Source of the DNA: Syntrophaceae bacterium UBA6078
Lineage (GTDB): Bacteria > Desulfobacterota > Syntrophia > Syntrophales > UBA2210
Direction of reading: 5' to 3'
Assembly: GCA_002428735.1 (NCBI GenBank)
Contig: DIXO01000002.1
Coordinates: forward strand, 1-41,251
DNA: 41,251 nucleotides
This document shows, one piece after another, positions 1-8,381 of the stretch (its first letter is position 1; each line of letters opens with the position of its first letter). The notes beneath the pieces were generated by a model that had not been told where the DNA came from, searched no databases, and was given only the letters and a program-made list of their open reading frames with translations. The position numbers and the translations under genes were made by a program.

Positions 1-78
1 AAAGTTTTTCAACAACCTGTTAGAGGTATCCATCCGGGGTGGAATGATTCTCTGTGAGAATGAAAAGCAGGCGGGACG

Positions 79-1518
79 ATGGCTTTTGAACTGAAACAGA
101 ATCTCAAACTGACGCAGCAACTGGTCATGACCCCGCAGCTGCAGCAGTCGATCAAACTTCTTCAGCTTTCCCGGATGGAACTGGTGGATGCCATCAACCA
201 GGAACTGGAAGAAAACCCCCTCCTTGAGGATCGAACGGTTGAGGGTGATCCGGAGACCGAAGCGGCCCCCGAGGTTGATGACATAAAGATTGAAACCGTT
301 TCAAAGGAGGTTACCGGCGAAGGGGATGGAAAAGAGGAGTTTGACTGGGACAGCTATCTCGAAGATTTCGGCCCCATGGGTGTGCCTCATCAGGGGCGCG
401 ACGACACGGATGTGGCGCCCTTCGAGAACATGCTTACCAAGACAAAATCTCTGACCGATCATCTGCTCTGGCAGCTCAACCTGTCCCATTTGACCGATAC
501 GGAACGGCGGGTGGGCGAGCAGATCATCGGCAACCTGAACGGTGACGGATATCTAAGGGCGACCATCGAGGAGATCGCCGCCCTGGAGAACATGGCGCCG
601 GTCTTTGTTGAAGACGTTCTGGCCAAGGTTCAGGAATTCGACCCCCCCGGTGTTGCCGCGCGGGATCTGCAGGAGTGCCTGCTTTTGCAGATCGGATTTC
701 TGGCCGTCGAAACACCGCTGCCGGAAAAGATCATAAAGAATTACCTCAAGGAGCTTGAGACCAGAAACTATCAGAGCATCGCCAGCAAGGAGAAGGTTCC
801 CCTCAGCGAAGTGAAAGAGGCCGCGCTTCTGATAGGCACCTTGAACCCCAAACCGGGACTTCCCTATAACGAAGAAAGCCCCCAGTATATCATTCCCGAT
901 GTGTTCGTGTATAAGGTCGGCGACCGGTACCGCATTACCCTGAATGACGACGGCCTGCCCCGGCTCAGGGTGAGCAACTTTTACAAGGAGATTCTCGGCG
1001 GACTCAGGACCAGCGATGGGGATAACAGCAAGGAGTATATCAAGGAAAAGCTGCAATCCGCCACCTGGCTGATAAAGAGTATAGAACAGCGGCAGAAGAC
1101 GATTTATCGGGTCGCAGAGAGTATCCTGAATCACCAGATCGATTTTTTTGATAAAGGCATCAGCTATTTGAAGCCCATGGTTCTGCGGGATATTGCAGAC
1201 GATGTCGAGATGCACGAATCAACGATCAGCAGGGTTACGACGAATAAGTACATGCATACCCCCCGGGGCATATTCGAGCTCAAGTATTTCTTTAACAGCG
1301 GCATCAACCGGATGGGGGATGAACAGATCGCATCCCAGAGCGTCAAGGAAAAGATACGGGAGATCATCAGCCGTGAGGACAACAAGAAGCCCTATAATGA
1401 CAGTACCATAGTGGATATGCTCGCAGCTTCGAATATATCCATCGCGCGGAGAACAGTCGCAAAATACCGGGACATGCTGGGGATATTGCCGGCGTCCAAG
1501 AGACGGAAATACTTCTGA
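79..1518 (+). CDS. rpoN: RNA polymerase sigma-54 factor RpoN
   Basis: Sigma-54 directs core RNA polymerase to -24/-12 promoters and needs an AAA+ enhancer-binding activator to open them. At 479 residues the length is normal for the family. The glutamine- and leucine-rich activator-interacting region I covers about residues 1-50 (LKLTQQLVMTPQLQQSIKLL). An acidic linker follows, then the core-binding region, a helix-turn-helix around HESTISRVTTNKYMHTPRG, and an intact RpoN box (ARRTVAKYR, about 456-464) near the C-terminus. It is the first gene of a + strand cluster with hpf, ptsN and rapZ, the order common in proteobacteria. The 78 bases before it hold no complete gene. Identification is secure. 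Confidence 0.98.
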   Translation: MAFELKQNLKLTQQLVMTPQLQQSIKLLQLSRMELVDAINQELEENPLLEDRTVEGDPETEAAPEVDDIKIETVSKEVTGEGDGKEEFDWDSYLEDFGPMGVPHQGRDDTDVAPFENMLTKTKSLTDHLLWQLNLSHLTDTERRVGEQIIGNLNGDGYLRATIEEIAALENMAPVFVEDVLAKVQEFDPPGVAARDLQECLLLQIGFLAVETPLPEKIIKNYLKELETRNYQSIASKEKVPLSEVKEAALLIGTLNPKPGLPYNEESPQYIIPDVFVYKVGDRYRITLNDDGLPRLRVSNFYKEILGGLRTSDGDNSKEYIKEKLQSATWLIKSIEQRQKTIYRVAESILNHQIDFFDKGISYLKPMVLRDIADDVEMHESTISRVTTNKYMHTPRGIFELKYFFNSGINRMGDEQIASQSVKEKIREIISREDNKKPYNDSTIVDMLAASNISIARRTVAKYRDMLGILPASKRRKYF

Positions 1519-1536
1519 TCCACAATGAAATACGGG

Positions 1537-1565
1537 TTGACTTTTGCGGCCGGCTCACATATACG
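1537..1565 (+). promoter_or_regulatory. Candidate sigma-70 promoter for hpf
   Basis: TTGACT (1537-1542) and TATACG (1560-1565) are separated by exactly 17 bases, in the gap between rpoN and hpf. A start near 1572 would leave a leader of about 48 bases before the hpf ATG. This would allow hpf, and perhaps ptsN-rapZ, to be transcribed separately from rpoN. It is based on motif match only. Confidence 0.5.
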
Positions 1566-1619
1566 AGCGAGTTCGATTGAAGTTCTGACAGATTGAAACG
1601 TATGAAGAGGAGGGGTGTG

Positions 1620-2156
1620 ATGGAAATTTCTTTTACCTTCCGGAACATGGAAACCGGGGAATGGTTGAAAGAGTATGTGGAGAAAAAACTTGCCAGAATT
1701 GAACGGTATATTGATAAGCCGGTGACGGCCAGTGTGGTCCTGGCTGTGGAAAAATTCAGAAATATCGCTGAAATCAACCTGTCCGCCAAGAGCATCAACC
1801 TGCAGGGCAGGGAAGAGGCGAAGGAGATGACCCTTGCCATTGATACTGTCATTGACAAGGTGGAACGGCAGATAAAGAAATACAGACAGAAGGTGCGGAA
1901 CCACAAGGATGTTTCTTCCCGGGTAGCCGAGGCGATTCCCGTGGATGCGGGGGCTGTCGAGGAGGATGACGGCTCCCCACGGGTGGCGAAAACGACAAAA
2001 ATCATCCTTGAATCAATGTTTCTGGACGACGCGGTTATGAAAATGGATGAATCGAAAGACCGGTTCATCGTGTACAGAGATTCTTCTTCCGAAAAAGTGA
2101 GCATTCTGTACCGTCGCGATGACGGAAAGTATCTCCTGATTGAAACCAACAGCTGA
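1620..2156 (+). CDS. hpf: Ribosome hibernation promoting factor, long form
   Basis: HPF binds the decoding region of the 30S subunit and inactivates ribosomes in stationary phase. The long form also dimerises 70S ribosomes into 100S particles. The 178-residue product has an N-terminal S30AE domain (about 1-100, from MEISFTFRNMETGEWLKEYV). A linker leads to the C-terminal dimerisation domain (VVAKTTKIILESMFLDDAV... YRRDDGKYLLIE), which marks the long rather than the short enterobacterial form. The frame stays open to TTG 1593 and ATG 1602, but ATG 1620 is chosen because GAGGAGGGG sits five bases upstream and the protein then begins where the family does. It lies between rpoN and ptsN, as in many proteobacteria. 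Confidence 0.95.
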   Translation: MEISFTFRNMETGEWLKEYVEKKLARIERYIDKPVTASVVLAVEKFRNIAEINLSAKSINLQGREEAKEMTLAIDTVIDKVERQIKKYRQKVRNHKDVSSRVAEAIPVDAGAVEEDDGSPRVAKTTKIILESMFLDDAVMKMDESKDRFIVYRDSSSEKVSILYRRDDGKYLLIETNS

Positions 2157-2173
2157 ACATGGGGGGTGAGGCC

Positions 2174-2641
2174 ATGGTGCAGATCCAGGAAATGCTGAGA
2201 GAAGATTTTGTCATCGACGATCTGAAATCCAGGACCAAAAAAGAGGTCCTCGCCGAGTTGTCCGAAGTTTTTCTGCGCCATGATATGAGCATCAACCGAG
2301 AATCCATGATCAGCGTACTGATGGAGCGGGAGAAACTGGGAAGCACGGGGATTGGGGACGGCATCGCCATACCCCATGGAAAAATGGAAGGGCTTGACAG
2401 TCTCGTGGTTTCATTTGGAAGAAGCAACGCGGGGGTTGATTTTGATTCCCTGGACGGTGGACCGGTGCATATATTTTTTCTCCTCATGGCTCCGGAGAAT
2501 TCGGCGGGGCAGCACCTGAAAGCGTTGGCGAAAATATCGCGAATGCTGAAGGATGTCTCTTTCAGAGAATCACTCCTTGCGGCTGAATCGTCGGAAAAGA
2601 TATACGATCTTATCGTCGAGAAAGACCGGTCCTATATGTAA
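2174..2641 (+). CDS. ptsN: PTS IIA-like nitrogen regulatory protein PtsN
   Basis: EIIA-Ntr is the terminal phospho-acceptor of the nitrogen-related phosphotransferase system and regulates partners rather than transporting sugar. The 155-residue product contains the PTS EIIA type-2 domain. The phosphorylatable histidine is His68 in GIAIPHGK. The frame is open from ATG 2159, but ATG 2174 is preferred because GGGGGTGAG is correctly spaced before it and MVQIQEML is the usual N-terminus. It follows hpf by 17 bases and precedes rapZ. In many deltaproteobacteria an HPr kinase gene (hprK) lies between ptsN and rapZ; none is present here, and only about 100 bases separate the two genes. Confidence 0.95.
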   Translation: MVQIQEMLREDFVIDDLKSRTKKEVLAELSEVFLRHDMSINRESMISVLMEREKLGSTGIGDGIAIPHGKMEGLDSLVVSFGRSNAGVDFDSLDGGPVHIFFLLMAPENSAGQHLKALAKISRMLKDVSFRESLLAAESSEKIYDLIVEKDRSYM

Positions 2642-2742
2642 TGTAGACAGCCTTTCCCATATCCGGAATCCTTCGAAAACGAAGAACCGGGTCACAGCGT
2701 CGTGTCTGCGAGGGAACACGGGACGATCAGGGCAGGGGCGCC

Positions 2743-3609
2743 ATGAAGAACCTTCGTATCGTCATCATAACCGGCCTGTCCGGTTCGGGAAAGAGCACTG
2801 CCCTGAAGGCTCTGGAAGATATCGGTTTCTTCTGTGTCGATAACCTTCCCATCATGCTTCTCCCCAAATTTCTGGATCTGCAAACCGGCGTCTCATCGGA
2901 AATTTCCAAAATAGCCCTGGTCATGGACCTGCGCGAGAAGCATTTCCTTGAAAAGCACATAGAGATTCTCACCCGGTTGAGGAAGAAGAAATACAATATT
3001 GAAATACTCTTTCTCGATACGAGCGACGAACTCCTCCTTCGAAGATTCAGCGAGACGAGGAGGACCCACCCCCTCTCGAAGAATAAGACCATCCTGGAGA
3101 GCGTCAAGCTGGAACGGGATAAATTGTGCGAACTCAGGGGGATGGCCAGCCATATAATCGATACATCGGGTTACAGTGTCCACCAGTTGAAGGAACACGT
3201 GCAGAGGCTGTATCTCGCTCCCGGAAAATCCAAAAAACTGATAATCAACCTCATATCATTCGGGTACCATTTCGGCCTGCCCCCTGATGCCGATATCGTC
3301 ATGGACGTGCGCTTTCTTCCCAACCCCTATTTTATAGAGGAACTGAGTGAGCACAACGGCAATGAAAAGGCCGTGGAGACATATGTTATGGGGTGGGAAG
3401 ACACCGGAGAGTTTCTTAGACGACTCTTCGATATGATGACATTTCTTGTTCCGCTCTATGAAAAAGAGGGAAAATCGTACCTGAATATTGCCGTGGGGTG
3501 TACGGGGGGAAAACACCGATCCGTTGTTATACTCAATCAGCTGGCCCGATATTTTAAAGACGGGAATTACACGACCCGTGTGAATCACCGGGACATCGCC
3601 AGATCTTGA
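2743..3609 (+). CDS. rapZ: RNase adapter protein RapZ (P-loop nucleotide-binding)
   Basis: RapZ/YvcJ proteins bind nucleotides through an N-terminal P-loop. In enterobacteria they guide RNase E to the small RNA GlmZ to control glucosamine-6-phosphate synthesis; that role is not established outside enterobacteria. The 288-residue length is typical. The Walker A motif is GLSGSGKS (11-18), and the conserved C-terminal signature GCTGGKHRSV is at about 252-261. The ATG has AGGGGC upstream. It is the last gene of the rpoN cluster and converges with the M23 peptidase gene, leaving only nine bases between stop codons. No clear rho-independent terminator fits in that gap. Confidence 0.95.
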   Translation: MKNLRIVIITGLSGSGKSTALKALEDIGFFCVDNLPIMLLPKFLDLQTGVSSEISKIALVMDLREKHFLEKHIEILTRLRKKKYNIEILFLDTSDELLLRRFSETRRTHPLSKNKTILESVKLERDKLCELRGMASHIIDTSGYSVHQLKEHVQRLYLAPGKSKKLIINLISFGYHFGLPPDADIVMDVRFLPNPYFIEELSEHNGNEKAVETYVMGWEDTGEFLRRLFDMMTFLVPLYEKEGKSYLNIAVGCTGGKHRSVVILNQLARYFKDGNYTTRVNHRDIARS

Positions 3610-3618
3610 CCCTGCGCG

Positions 3619-4950
3619 TCATCCTTCACCGGAAAGCTTTTTTGTGACGTTGTCCTGTATCCAGTGTGGATCCCACCATTCCACGGGATTCACAAATTTT
3701 CCGCCAACGATCATGCTGAAGTGAAGGTGATCCCCTCCAGCCATACCGGTCAATCCCGTCCTGCCGATGATCTCTCCCTTCTTGACGGCCTGCCCCTTTT
3801 GCGCGTGTATCGCTGAAAGATGGCCGTAGAGGCTGAATATTCCCCTGCCATGATCGATGATGACCGTGTTCCCGTAAATGCCGATATACCCCGCGAAGGC
3901 GACGATCCCTCCATTTGAAGCCTCGATGGGAGCGTTCTGCGTGGAGGCCAGATCTACTCCCATGTGGACGCTGGTGCTTATCTCCATATCGTTGTGGTAA
4001 TAGGTCCTTTTGTCTCCGAACAGGGCCATGGTGGCGGCGTTGCTCATCCGCAGGAAGGTTCCCTCCCAGAGTTGTTCCGGCCGGCTCTCTTTGCAGATTG
4101 CTTTGATAGTTTCATCGTCCTGCTCCCTCATTCGTGTGTTCACGTAGGAGAAGGCCTCGATCAGGGTAGTTCCCTGCAGGGTCTGATACCGCTGCTGGAA
4201 TTCCGGCATCTTCATCTCCAGAAAACTCTGGGAGATATTCATCCGGTCGTGGCGGAATGGTTTGCTCCTGAGGTGATATGTCACGGGGAAGGATGCCGTA
4301 TTGCCGGCCTTGTCCTCGGCCAGTATCTGTATCAAGGGGTTCTTGCCCCCGCTTTCTATGATGGGAATGGCAAAGTAGGAAATATATCGCGATATGCCCC
4401 CCGTGGAATCGACGTAGGATGGGGAAAAATCGTCATTGACCTTCACGCCGGTGAGAACCACGGTTTCGGAAAGGGTGTAGGCCACCACACACGTTCCTCC
4501 GGGATTTATGTAATGGCGCGCGCTCGCGGGGGATATCCACGGGGGAGTGGTATCGATAAGCGCCTCAATGGTGGTCGAACCCGTATTTTTCCTGAGTGAG
4601 TAATCAATAACCGCTATAACGACGGTGGCCGCTCCGTCATGCAGTTTCAAATCCGCGGGGCGAAGGTCGATTGAGAGTGTTTCCCGGCTTTTCCCCCGTG
4701 TCGGCAGGGTGACGGAAGCGACGGCGGTGGTCTTCCCATCCTGCAGTATGGAAACGGAGGCGCTTCGAATGCCGCTCTTCCGATCGATGCAGGTGACGTC
4801 GAAAGCCGTCCTCTGGCCTATGGCACCGATATCCCTGCTTAATACGATCTCCGGGTTTTCTCCCTCGAAATATGTCAGAAACGCCCATATCCCAACACCC
4901 GCTAGGACGATCAATCCGGCGAGGATCATAACTCTTTGATATTTCTTCAT
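3619..4950 (-). CDS. Membrane-anchored M23 family metallopeptidase
   Basis: M23 (LytM-type) zinc peptidases cut peptidoglycan cross-bridges or, when degenerate, activate amidases. The 443-residue product has a single N-terminal membrane anchor (about 8-27) and no lipobox. An extracytoplasmic region of about 200 residues with beta-rich, Ig-like stretches follows (RKSGIRSASVSI, DTTPPWISP). A C-terminal M23 domain begins at about residue 325. The zinc ligands appear complete: His329 and Asp333 in HMGVD, and His408/His410 in DHLHF. An active enzyme is therefore more likely than a degenerate activator. The ATG follows GGGGGA. The gene is transcribed divergently from coaBC across about 110 bases. 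Substrate is unknown. Confidence 0.9.
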   Translation of the reverse strand: MKKYQRVMILAGLIVLAGVGIWAFLTYFEGENPEIVLSRDIGAIGQRTAFDVTCIDRKSGIRSASVSILQDGKTTAVASVTLPTRGKSRETLSIDLRPADLKLHDGAATVVIAVIDYSLRKNTGSTTIEALIDTTPPWISPASARHYINPGGTCVVAYTLSETVVLTGVKVNDDFSPSYVDSTGGISRYISYFAIPIIESGGKNPLIQILAEDKAGNTASFPVTYHLRSKPFRHDRMNISQSFLEMKMPEFQQRYQTLQGTTLIEAFSYVNTRMREQDDETIKAICKESRPEQLWEGTFLRMSNAATMALFGDKRTYYHNDMEISTSVHMGVDLASTQNAPIEASNGGIVAFAGYIGIYGNTVIIDHGRGIFSLYGHLSAIHAQKGQAVKKGEIIGRTGLTGMAGGDHLHFSMIVGGKFVNPVEWWDPHWIQDNVTKKLSGEG

Positions 4951-4990
4951 CCATCCCCCTTTTTCTTGCTACGCCCTCGTTTCTTAGGAG

Positions 4991-5019
4991 TTGACCTTAT
5001 ATATAATAACTGCTATATT
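4991..5019 (+). promoter_or_regulatory. Sigma-70 promoter of coaBC
   Basis: TTGACC (4991-4996) and TATATT (5014-5019) are separated by 17 bases within a very AT-rich divergent intergenic region. The predicted transcript starts about 35 bases before the coaBC ATG. The -35 TTG is also a possible in-frame start codon for a longer reading frame, which argues against that longer start. The same AT-rich segment contains TTGAAA on the opposite strand (5020-5025), possibly part of a divergent promoter for the peptidase gene. Confidence 0.6.
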
Positions 5020-5059
5020 TTTCAAGCAATTTTGCGATAATTTCCACGGGGATGTCACC

Positions 5060-6268
5060 ATGTTAAAAAATAAGAATATTATTCTTGGGATAACCGGCGG
5101 TATTGCGGCGTACAAATCGGCGGTACTGACAAGGGAATGTGTGAAACAGGGAGCAAAGGTGAAGGTGATCATGACCCGGAACGCGACCCGGTTCATCACC
5201 CCTCTCACCCTGCAGACCCTTTCCGGCAACCCTGTGTATACGGACATGTTCTCCCTGTCCGGGGACTGGGACATACATCACATCTCTCTGGCGCAGGAGG
5301 CCGACATAATCGTCATTGCTCCCGCAACCTACAATATGATCGGAAAGATAGCATCGGGGATCGCCGATGATCTCCTCTCCGCCACTGTGACCGCCACCAA
5401 GGCGCCGGTGCTGATCTGTCCGGCCATGAACGTCAATATGTACAATAATCCCGTTTTGCGGTCCAATCTGGACAGGCTTTCTTCGCTGGGGTACGTTTGT
5501 ATGGGTGCCGGACGGGGGGAACTTGCCTGCAAGGCGGAAGGGGAGGGAAGATTGCCCGATCCCGTCGATATTGTTGAAGAGGTGGAGACAATCCTGACGG
5601 AAAAGGATCTGAAGGGGCAGCGGGTGCTCATAACGGCCGGGCCAACCCGGGAGGCCATCGACCCGGTGCGATACATATCGAACCATTCGTCCGGCAAGAT
5701 GGGATACGCGCTGGCTGTCATGGCGCGGAGAAGGGGCGCCGACGTGACGCTGATCAGCGGTCCTACCGCGCTTCCCGTTCCGGGGGGTGTCCGGTTCGTC
5801 GGGGTGTCGAGCGCTTCAGAAATGCGTGATGCCGTAATGGGGCATATGGGAGAAGCGACTGTCATTGTCAAGGCCGCCGCGGTCGCCGATTATCGTCCCT
5901 CGGTGGTTTCCGGCTCCAAAATAAAGAAGGGGGCCCAGCCGCTCAACATCAATCTCGAACGAACCGCTGATATTATCTCCGAAGTGGGAAGGGAAAAGGG
6001 CGACCGCATCCTGGTGGGCTTTGCCATGGAGACGGAGGATCTCGTCAAGAATGCGATGGCCAAGATACAGGCCAAAGGGATGGATTTGATTGTTGCGAAC
6101 GAGTTGGGGCTCCCGGGTTCGGGGTTTCAGCACGACACGAATATGGTGAAAATCATCGATAGGAGTGGAAGGATTGAAGATCTGCCCCTTATGGATAAAA
6201 AGGATGTGGCAAACAAGATCCTAGACAGGGTTGTGGAAATCATCAGGACGGCACGGAACGAGGCATGA
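5060..6268 (+). CDS. coaBC: Bifunctional phosphopantothenoylcysteine decarboxylase / phosphopantothenate-cysteine ligase
   Basis: CoaBC performs two steps of coenzyme A synthesis: it ligates cysteine to 4'-phosphopantothenate using CTP, then decarboxylates the product to 4'-phosphopantetheine using FMN. The 402-residue product carries an N-terminal CoaC flavoprotein domain. This has GGIAAYKS, catalytic His74 (in HHISL), PAMNVNM (121-127) and Cys157 in the flexible flap. The CoaB domain starts at about 187, with ITAGPTRE, the SSGKMGYALA nucleotide motif, AAVADYRP and KIKKG (about 287-291). ATG 5060 is preceded by GGGG and lies downstream of the likely promoter, so a longer frame from TTG 4991 is rejected. 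The stop overlaps the start of the next gene. Confidence 0.97.
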   Translation: MLKNKNIILGITGGIAAYKSAVLTRECVKQGAKVKVIMTRNATRFITPLTLQTLSGNPVYTDMFSLSGDWDIHHISLAQEADIIVIAPATYNMIGKIASGIADDLLSATVTATKAPVLICPAMNVNMYNNPVLRSNLDRLSSLGYVCMGAGRGELACKAEGEGRLPDPVDIVEEVETILTEKDLKGQRVLITAGPTREAIDPVRYISNHSSGKMGYALAVMARRRGADVTLISGPTALPVPGGVRFVGVSSASEMRDAVMGHMGEATVIVKAAAVADYRPSVVSGSKIKKGAQPLNINLERTADIISEVGREKGDRILVGFAMETEDLVKNAMAKIQAKGMDLIVANELGLPGSGFQHDTNMVKIIDRSGRIEDLPLMDKKDVANKILDRVVEIIRTARNEA

Positions 6269-6975
6269 GGAAAGAACTTTTTGAGTTGGCCGGCGCCTTG
6301 AAAGATCATATAGTCGCGGAAAGAGAGTTCGGAAAGGGAGTATCGCGACTGTTTCTGAAGGGGGATCTTCGAGCGCTCTCCTTCCCTTCGATTGACCGTG
6401 AGCCGGATAACGAGGCTATGCACGACAAATCAGAGACACTGGAGGATATCCGGGCTGATCTGGGAGACTGCACGCGGTGTAAGCTCCACAGCGGGAGAAA
6501 GAACATCGTTTTCGGCGAGGGCGATCCCCATGCCGACCTCGTATTCGTGGGAGAGGCTCCCGGAGGGGATGAAGATCGGCAGGGGCGGCCCTTTGTGGGC
6601 AGGGCGGGAAAGCTCCTGTCGGATATTATCACGGCGATGGGTCTCACGAGGGAGCAGGTATACATATGCAATATATTGAAATGCCGCCCTCCCCAGAACC
6701 GCAATCCCGAACAGGATGAGATTACCGCGTGCGAGCCTTTTCTGGTGAAGCAGCTCCAGTCCATCAGGCCCCGGATGATATGCGCGTTGGGCAAATTCGC
6801 GGCCCAAACCCTCCTCAAGACGGATACACCCATTTCGGTTCTGCGAGGGCGGTTTCACTCCTATCATGACATACGGCTCATGCCCACATACCATCCCGCC
6901 TATCTTCTGCGAAATCCCGGGGCGAAGAAGCAGACCTGGGAAGATGTTCAGATGATCATGAAAGAGTTGCGGTAG
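6265..6975 (+). CDS. Family 4 uracil-DNA glycosylase with [4Fe-4S] cluster
   Basis: Type 4 UDGs remove uracil arising from cytosine deamination and start base-excision repair. The 236-residue product shows the cluster ligands Cys69 and Cys72 (CTRC), Cys140 and Cys156; the 16-residue spacing of the last pair matches characterised thermophile enzymes. The catalytic motif is GEAPGGDEDRQGRPFVGRAG (from 96), and HPAYLLRNP (His210) completes the active site. An N-terminal extension of about 60 residues precedes the domain, as in SPO1-polymerase-like members. The ATG overlaps the coaBC stop (ATGA), which suggests translational coupling. The family has also been called a phage SPO1 DNA polymerase-related protein. 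Confidence 0.93.
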   Translation: MRKELFELAGALKDHIVAEREFGKGVSRLFLKGDLRALSFPSIDREPDNEAMHDKSETLEDIRADLGDCTRCKLHSGRKNIVFGEGDPHADLVFVGEAPGGDEDRQGRPFVGRAGKLLSDIITAMGLTREQVYICNILKCRPPQNRNPEQDEITACEPFLVKQLQSIRPRMICALGKFAAQTLLKTDTPISVLRGRFHSYHDIRLMPTYHPAYLLRNPGAKKQTWEDVQMIMKELR

Positions 6976-6994
6976 AACCCCGAAAAGGAGACAC

Positions 6995-7032
6995 GGACCC
7001 GCGCAGGGATCGTGTCCCGAAAAGACGGGTCC
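6995..7032. other. GC-rich inverted repeat between udg and nfeD
   Basis: GGACCCG (6995-7001) is complemented by CGGGTCC (7026-7032). A second pairing (ACACG at 6991 with CGTGT at 7011) is possible inside. There is no following T-tract, so it is not a standard intrinsic terminator; it may attenuate or do nothing. Confidence 0.3.
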
Positions 7033-7056
7033 CGAGCGAAGAGGAAAGGACGTTTC

Positions 7057-8370
7057 ATGAAAAAGAGAATCGGAAGAGCCGTTGTCGCGGTACTCATCGG
7101 TGTGCTTGTCGCAATGGGAGGAGGACCGGCCTCCGCCGACGCAGAGAAGAAGGTATTTGATGTCATTACGGTCGATTCGGCCATTACCCCTGCCGTGGCG
7201 GATTACATTACCAAAGGCATTGAAAGGTCTCGGACGGAGGGCGCCCACGGGGTTATCATCCTGCTGGATACTCCCGGAGGACTGGATCTGGCGATGCGGG
7301 ATATCGTCAAGGTGTTTCTGACACCACCGCTGCCGGTCATTGTTTTCGTTCATCCGTCCGGCGCCCGTGCCGCCTCGGCGGGGGTCATGATAACCATGGC
7401 CGCTTCCGTGGCCGCCATGGCTCCGGGGACCAACATCGGGGCAGCCCATCCGGTGGCGATCGGCATTGGAGGGAAAATGGATGAAACGATGGCGGAAAAG
7501 GTGGAAAATGACGCTGTTGCCTATGCCCGTGGGATAGCCGAGCAACGGATGCGCAACGCCGACTGGGCGGAGCAGGCCGTCAGGGAGAGCGTCTCGGTTT
7601 CGGCCGAAGAGGCCCTCAGTTTGAATGTCATCGACCTCATCGCTTCCGATGTGGATGACCTCTTGGTACAACTGGACGGGACGACCATCAGGCTCCCCTC
7701 CGGGGATGTGACTCTCGAAACGAAAGGGGCCGTCATCAATCGCGTGGACATGGGATTGCGCGACAGAGTTCTGGTTGTGCTGAGCAACCCGAATATCGCC
7801 TATCTCCTGCTCATGATCGGCCTTGCGGGTCTCTACTTTGAATTCTCCAATCCCGGGGCGATCCTCCCCGGTGTCGTCGGGGGAATTTCACTCATCCTCG
7901 CCTTCTTCGCCATGCAGACCCTCCCGGTGAATTATGCCGGCATTGCGCTGATACTGTTCGCCATCATCCTCTTTATCGCGGAGATAAAGATTGTCAGCCA
8001 CGGCATGCTGAGTGTGGCGGGGGTCATCTCCCTTGCCCTGGGTTCGGTAATGCTCTTCGAATCCTCGGTTCCCGCCCTCAGGCTCTCGCTCAGCGTCATG
8101 ATACCCACGGTGCTTCTGGTGTCACTTTTTTTCATCGTTGTGGTGTCCCTTGCCGTCAAGGCGCAGAGAGGGAAGACTTTCACGGGAGTAGAGGGGATGA
8201 TCGGCCGGGAAGGCACTGCCTTGACTCCCGTGCATGACGACGGGAAAGTCCTCATCAAGGGGGAATACTGGAATGCCTTCAGCAGTGAACCGATCGAAGA
8301 AGGAGTTGGTGTGCGTGTCGTCGGCATTAGAGGACTGACACTCGAAGTGAAAAAAATACAAAAAAAATAG
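7057..8370 (+). CDS. NfeD family membrane-bound serine protease (ClpP class)
   Basis: Long-form NfeD proteins join a secreted ClpP-like serine protease to a membrane domain and a C-terminal OB-fold. They are nearly always encoded beside a stomatin, and the archaeal homologue cleaves stomatin. The 437-residue product has a signal peptide (about 1-27, ending ASA). The protease domain carries nucleophile Ser107 (ARAASAGV) and Lys148 (MAEKVE); the 41-residue spacing matches the Ser-Lys dyad of the Pyrococcus 1510-N protease. Four to five membrane helices span about 235-365, and the NfeD OB-fold occupies the last 70 residues. ATG 7057 is chosen because AGAGGAAAGGA precedes it and gives a clean signal peptide. 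The stomatin gene follows by 11 bases. Confidence 0.93.
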   Translation: MKKRIGRAVVAVLIGVLVAMGGGPASADAEKKVFDVITVDSAITPAVADYITKGIERSRTEGAHGVIILLDTPGGLDLAMRDIVKVFLTPPLPVIVFVHPSGARAASAGVMITMAASVAAMAPGTNIGAAHPVAIGIGGKMDETMAEKVENDAVAYARGIAEQRMRNADWAEQAVRESVSVSAEEALSLNVIDLIASDVDDLLVQLDGTTIRLPSGDVTLETKGAVINRVDMGLRDRVLVVLSNPNIAYLLLMIGLAGLYFEFSNPGAILPGVVGGISLILAFFAMQTLPVNYAGIALILFAIILFIAEIKIVSHGMLSVAGVISLALGSVMLFESSVPALRLSLSVMIPTVLLVSLFFIVVVSLAVKAQRGKTFTGVEGMIGREGTALTPVHDDGKVLIKGEYWNAFSSEPIEEGVGVRVVGIRGLTLEVKKIQKK

Positions 8371-8381
8371 GAGGGCTCATT

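Noticed and set aside
1367..2377. Long - strand open frame opposite hpf and ptsN
   Set aside because: Both + strand genes are clear family members with good ribosome sites; the antisense frame has low-complexity, Ser/Arg-rich content.
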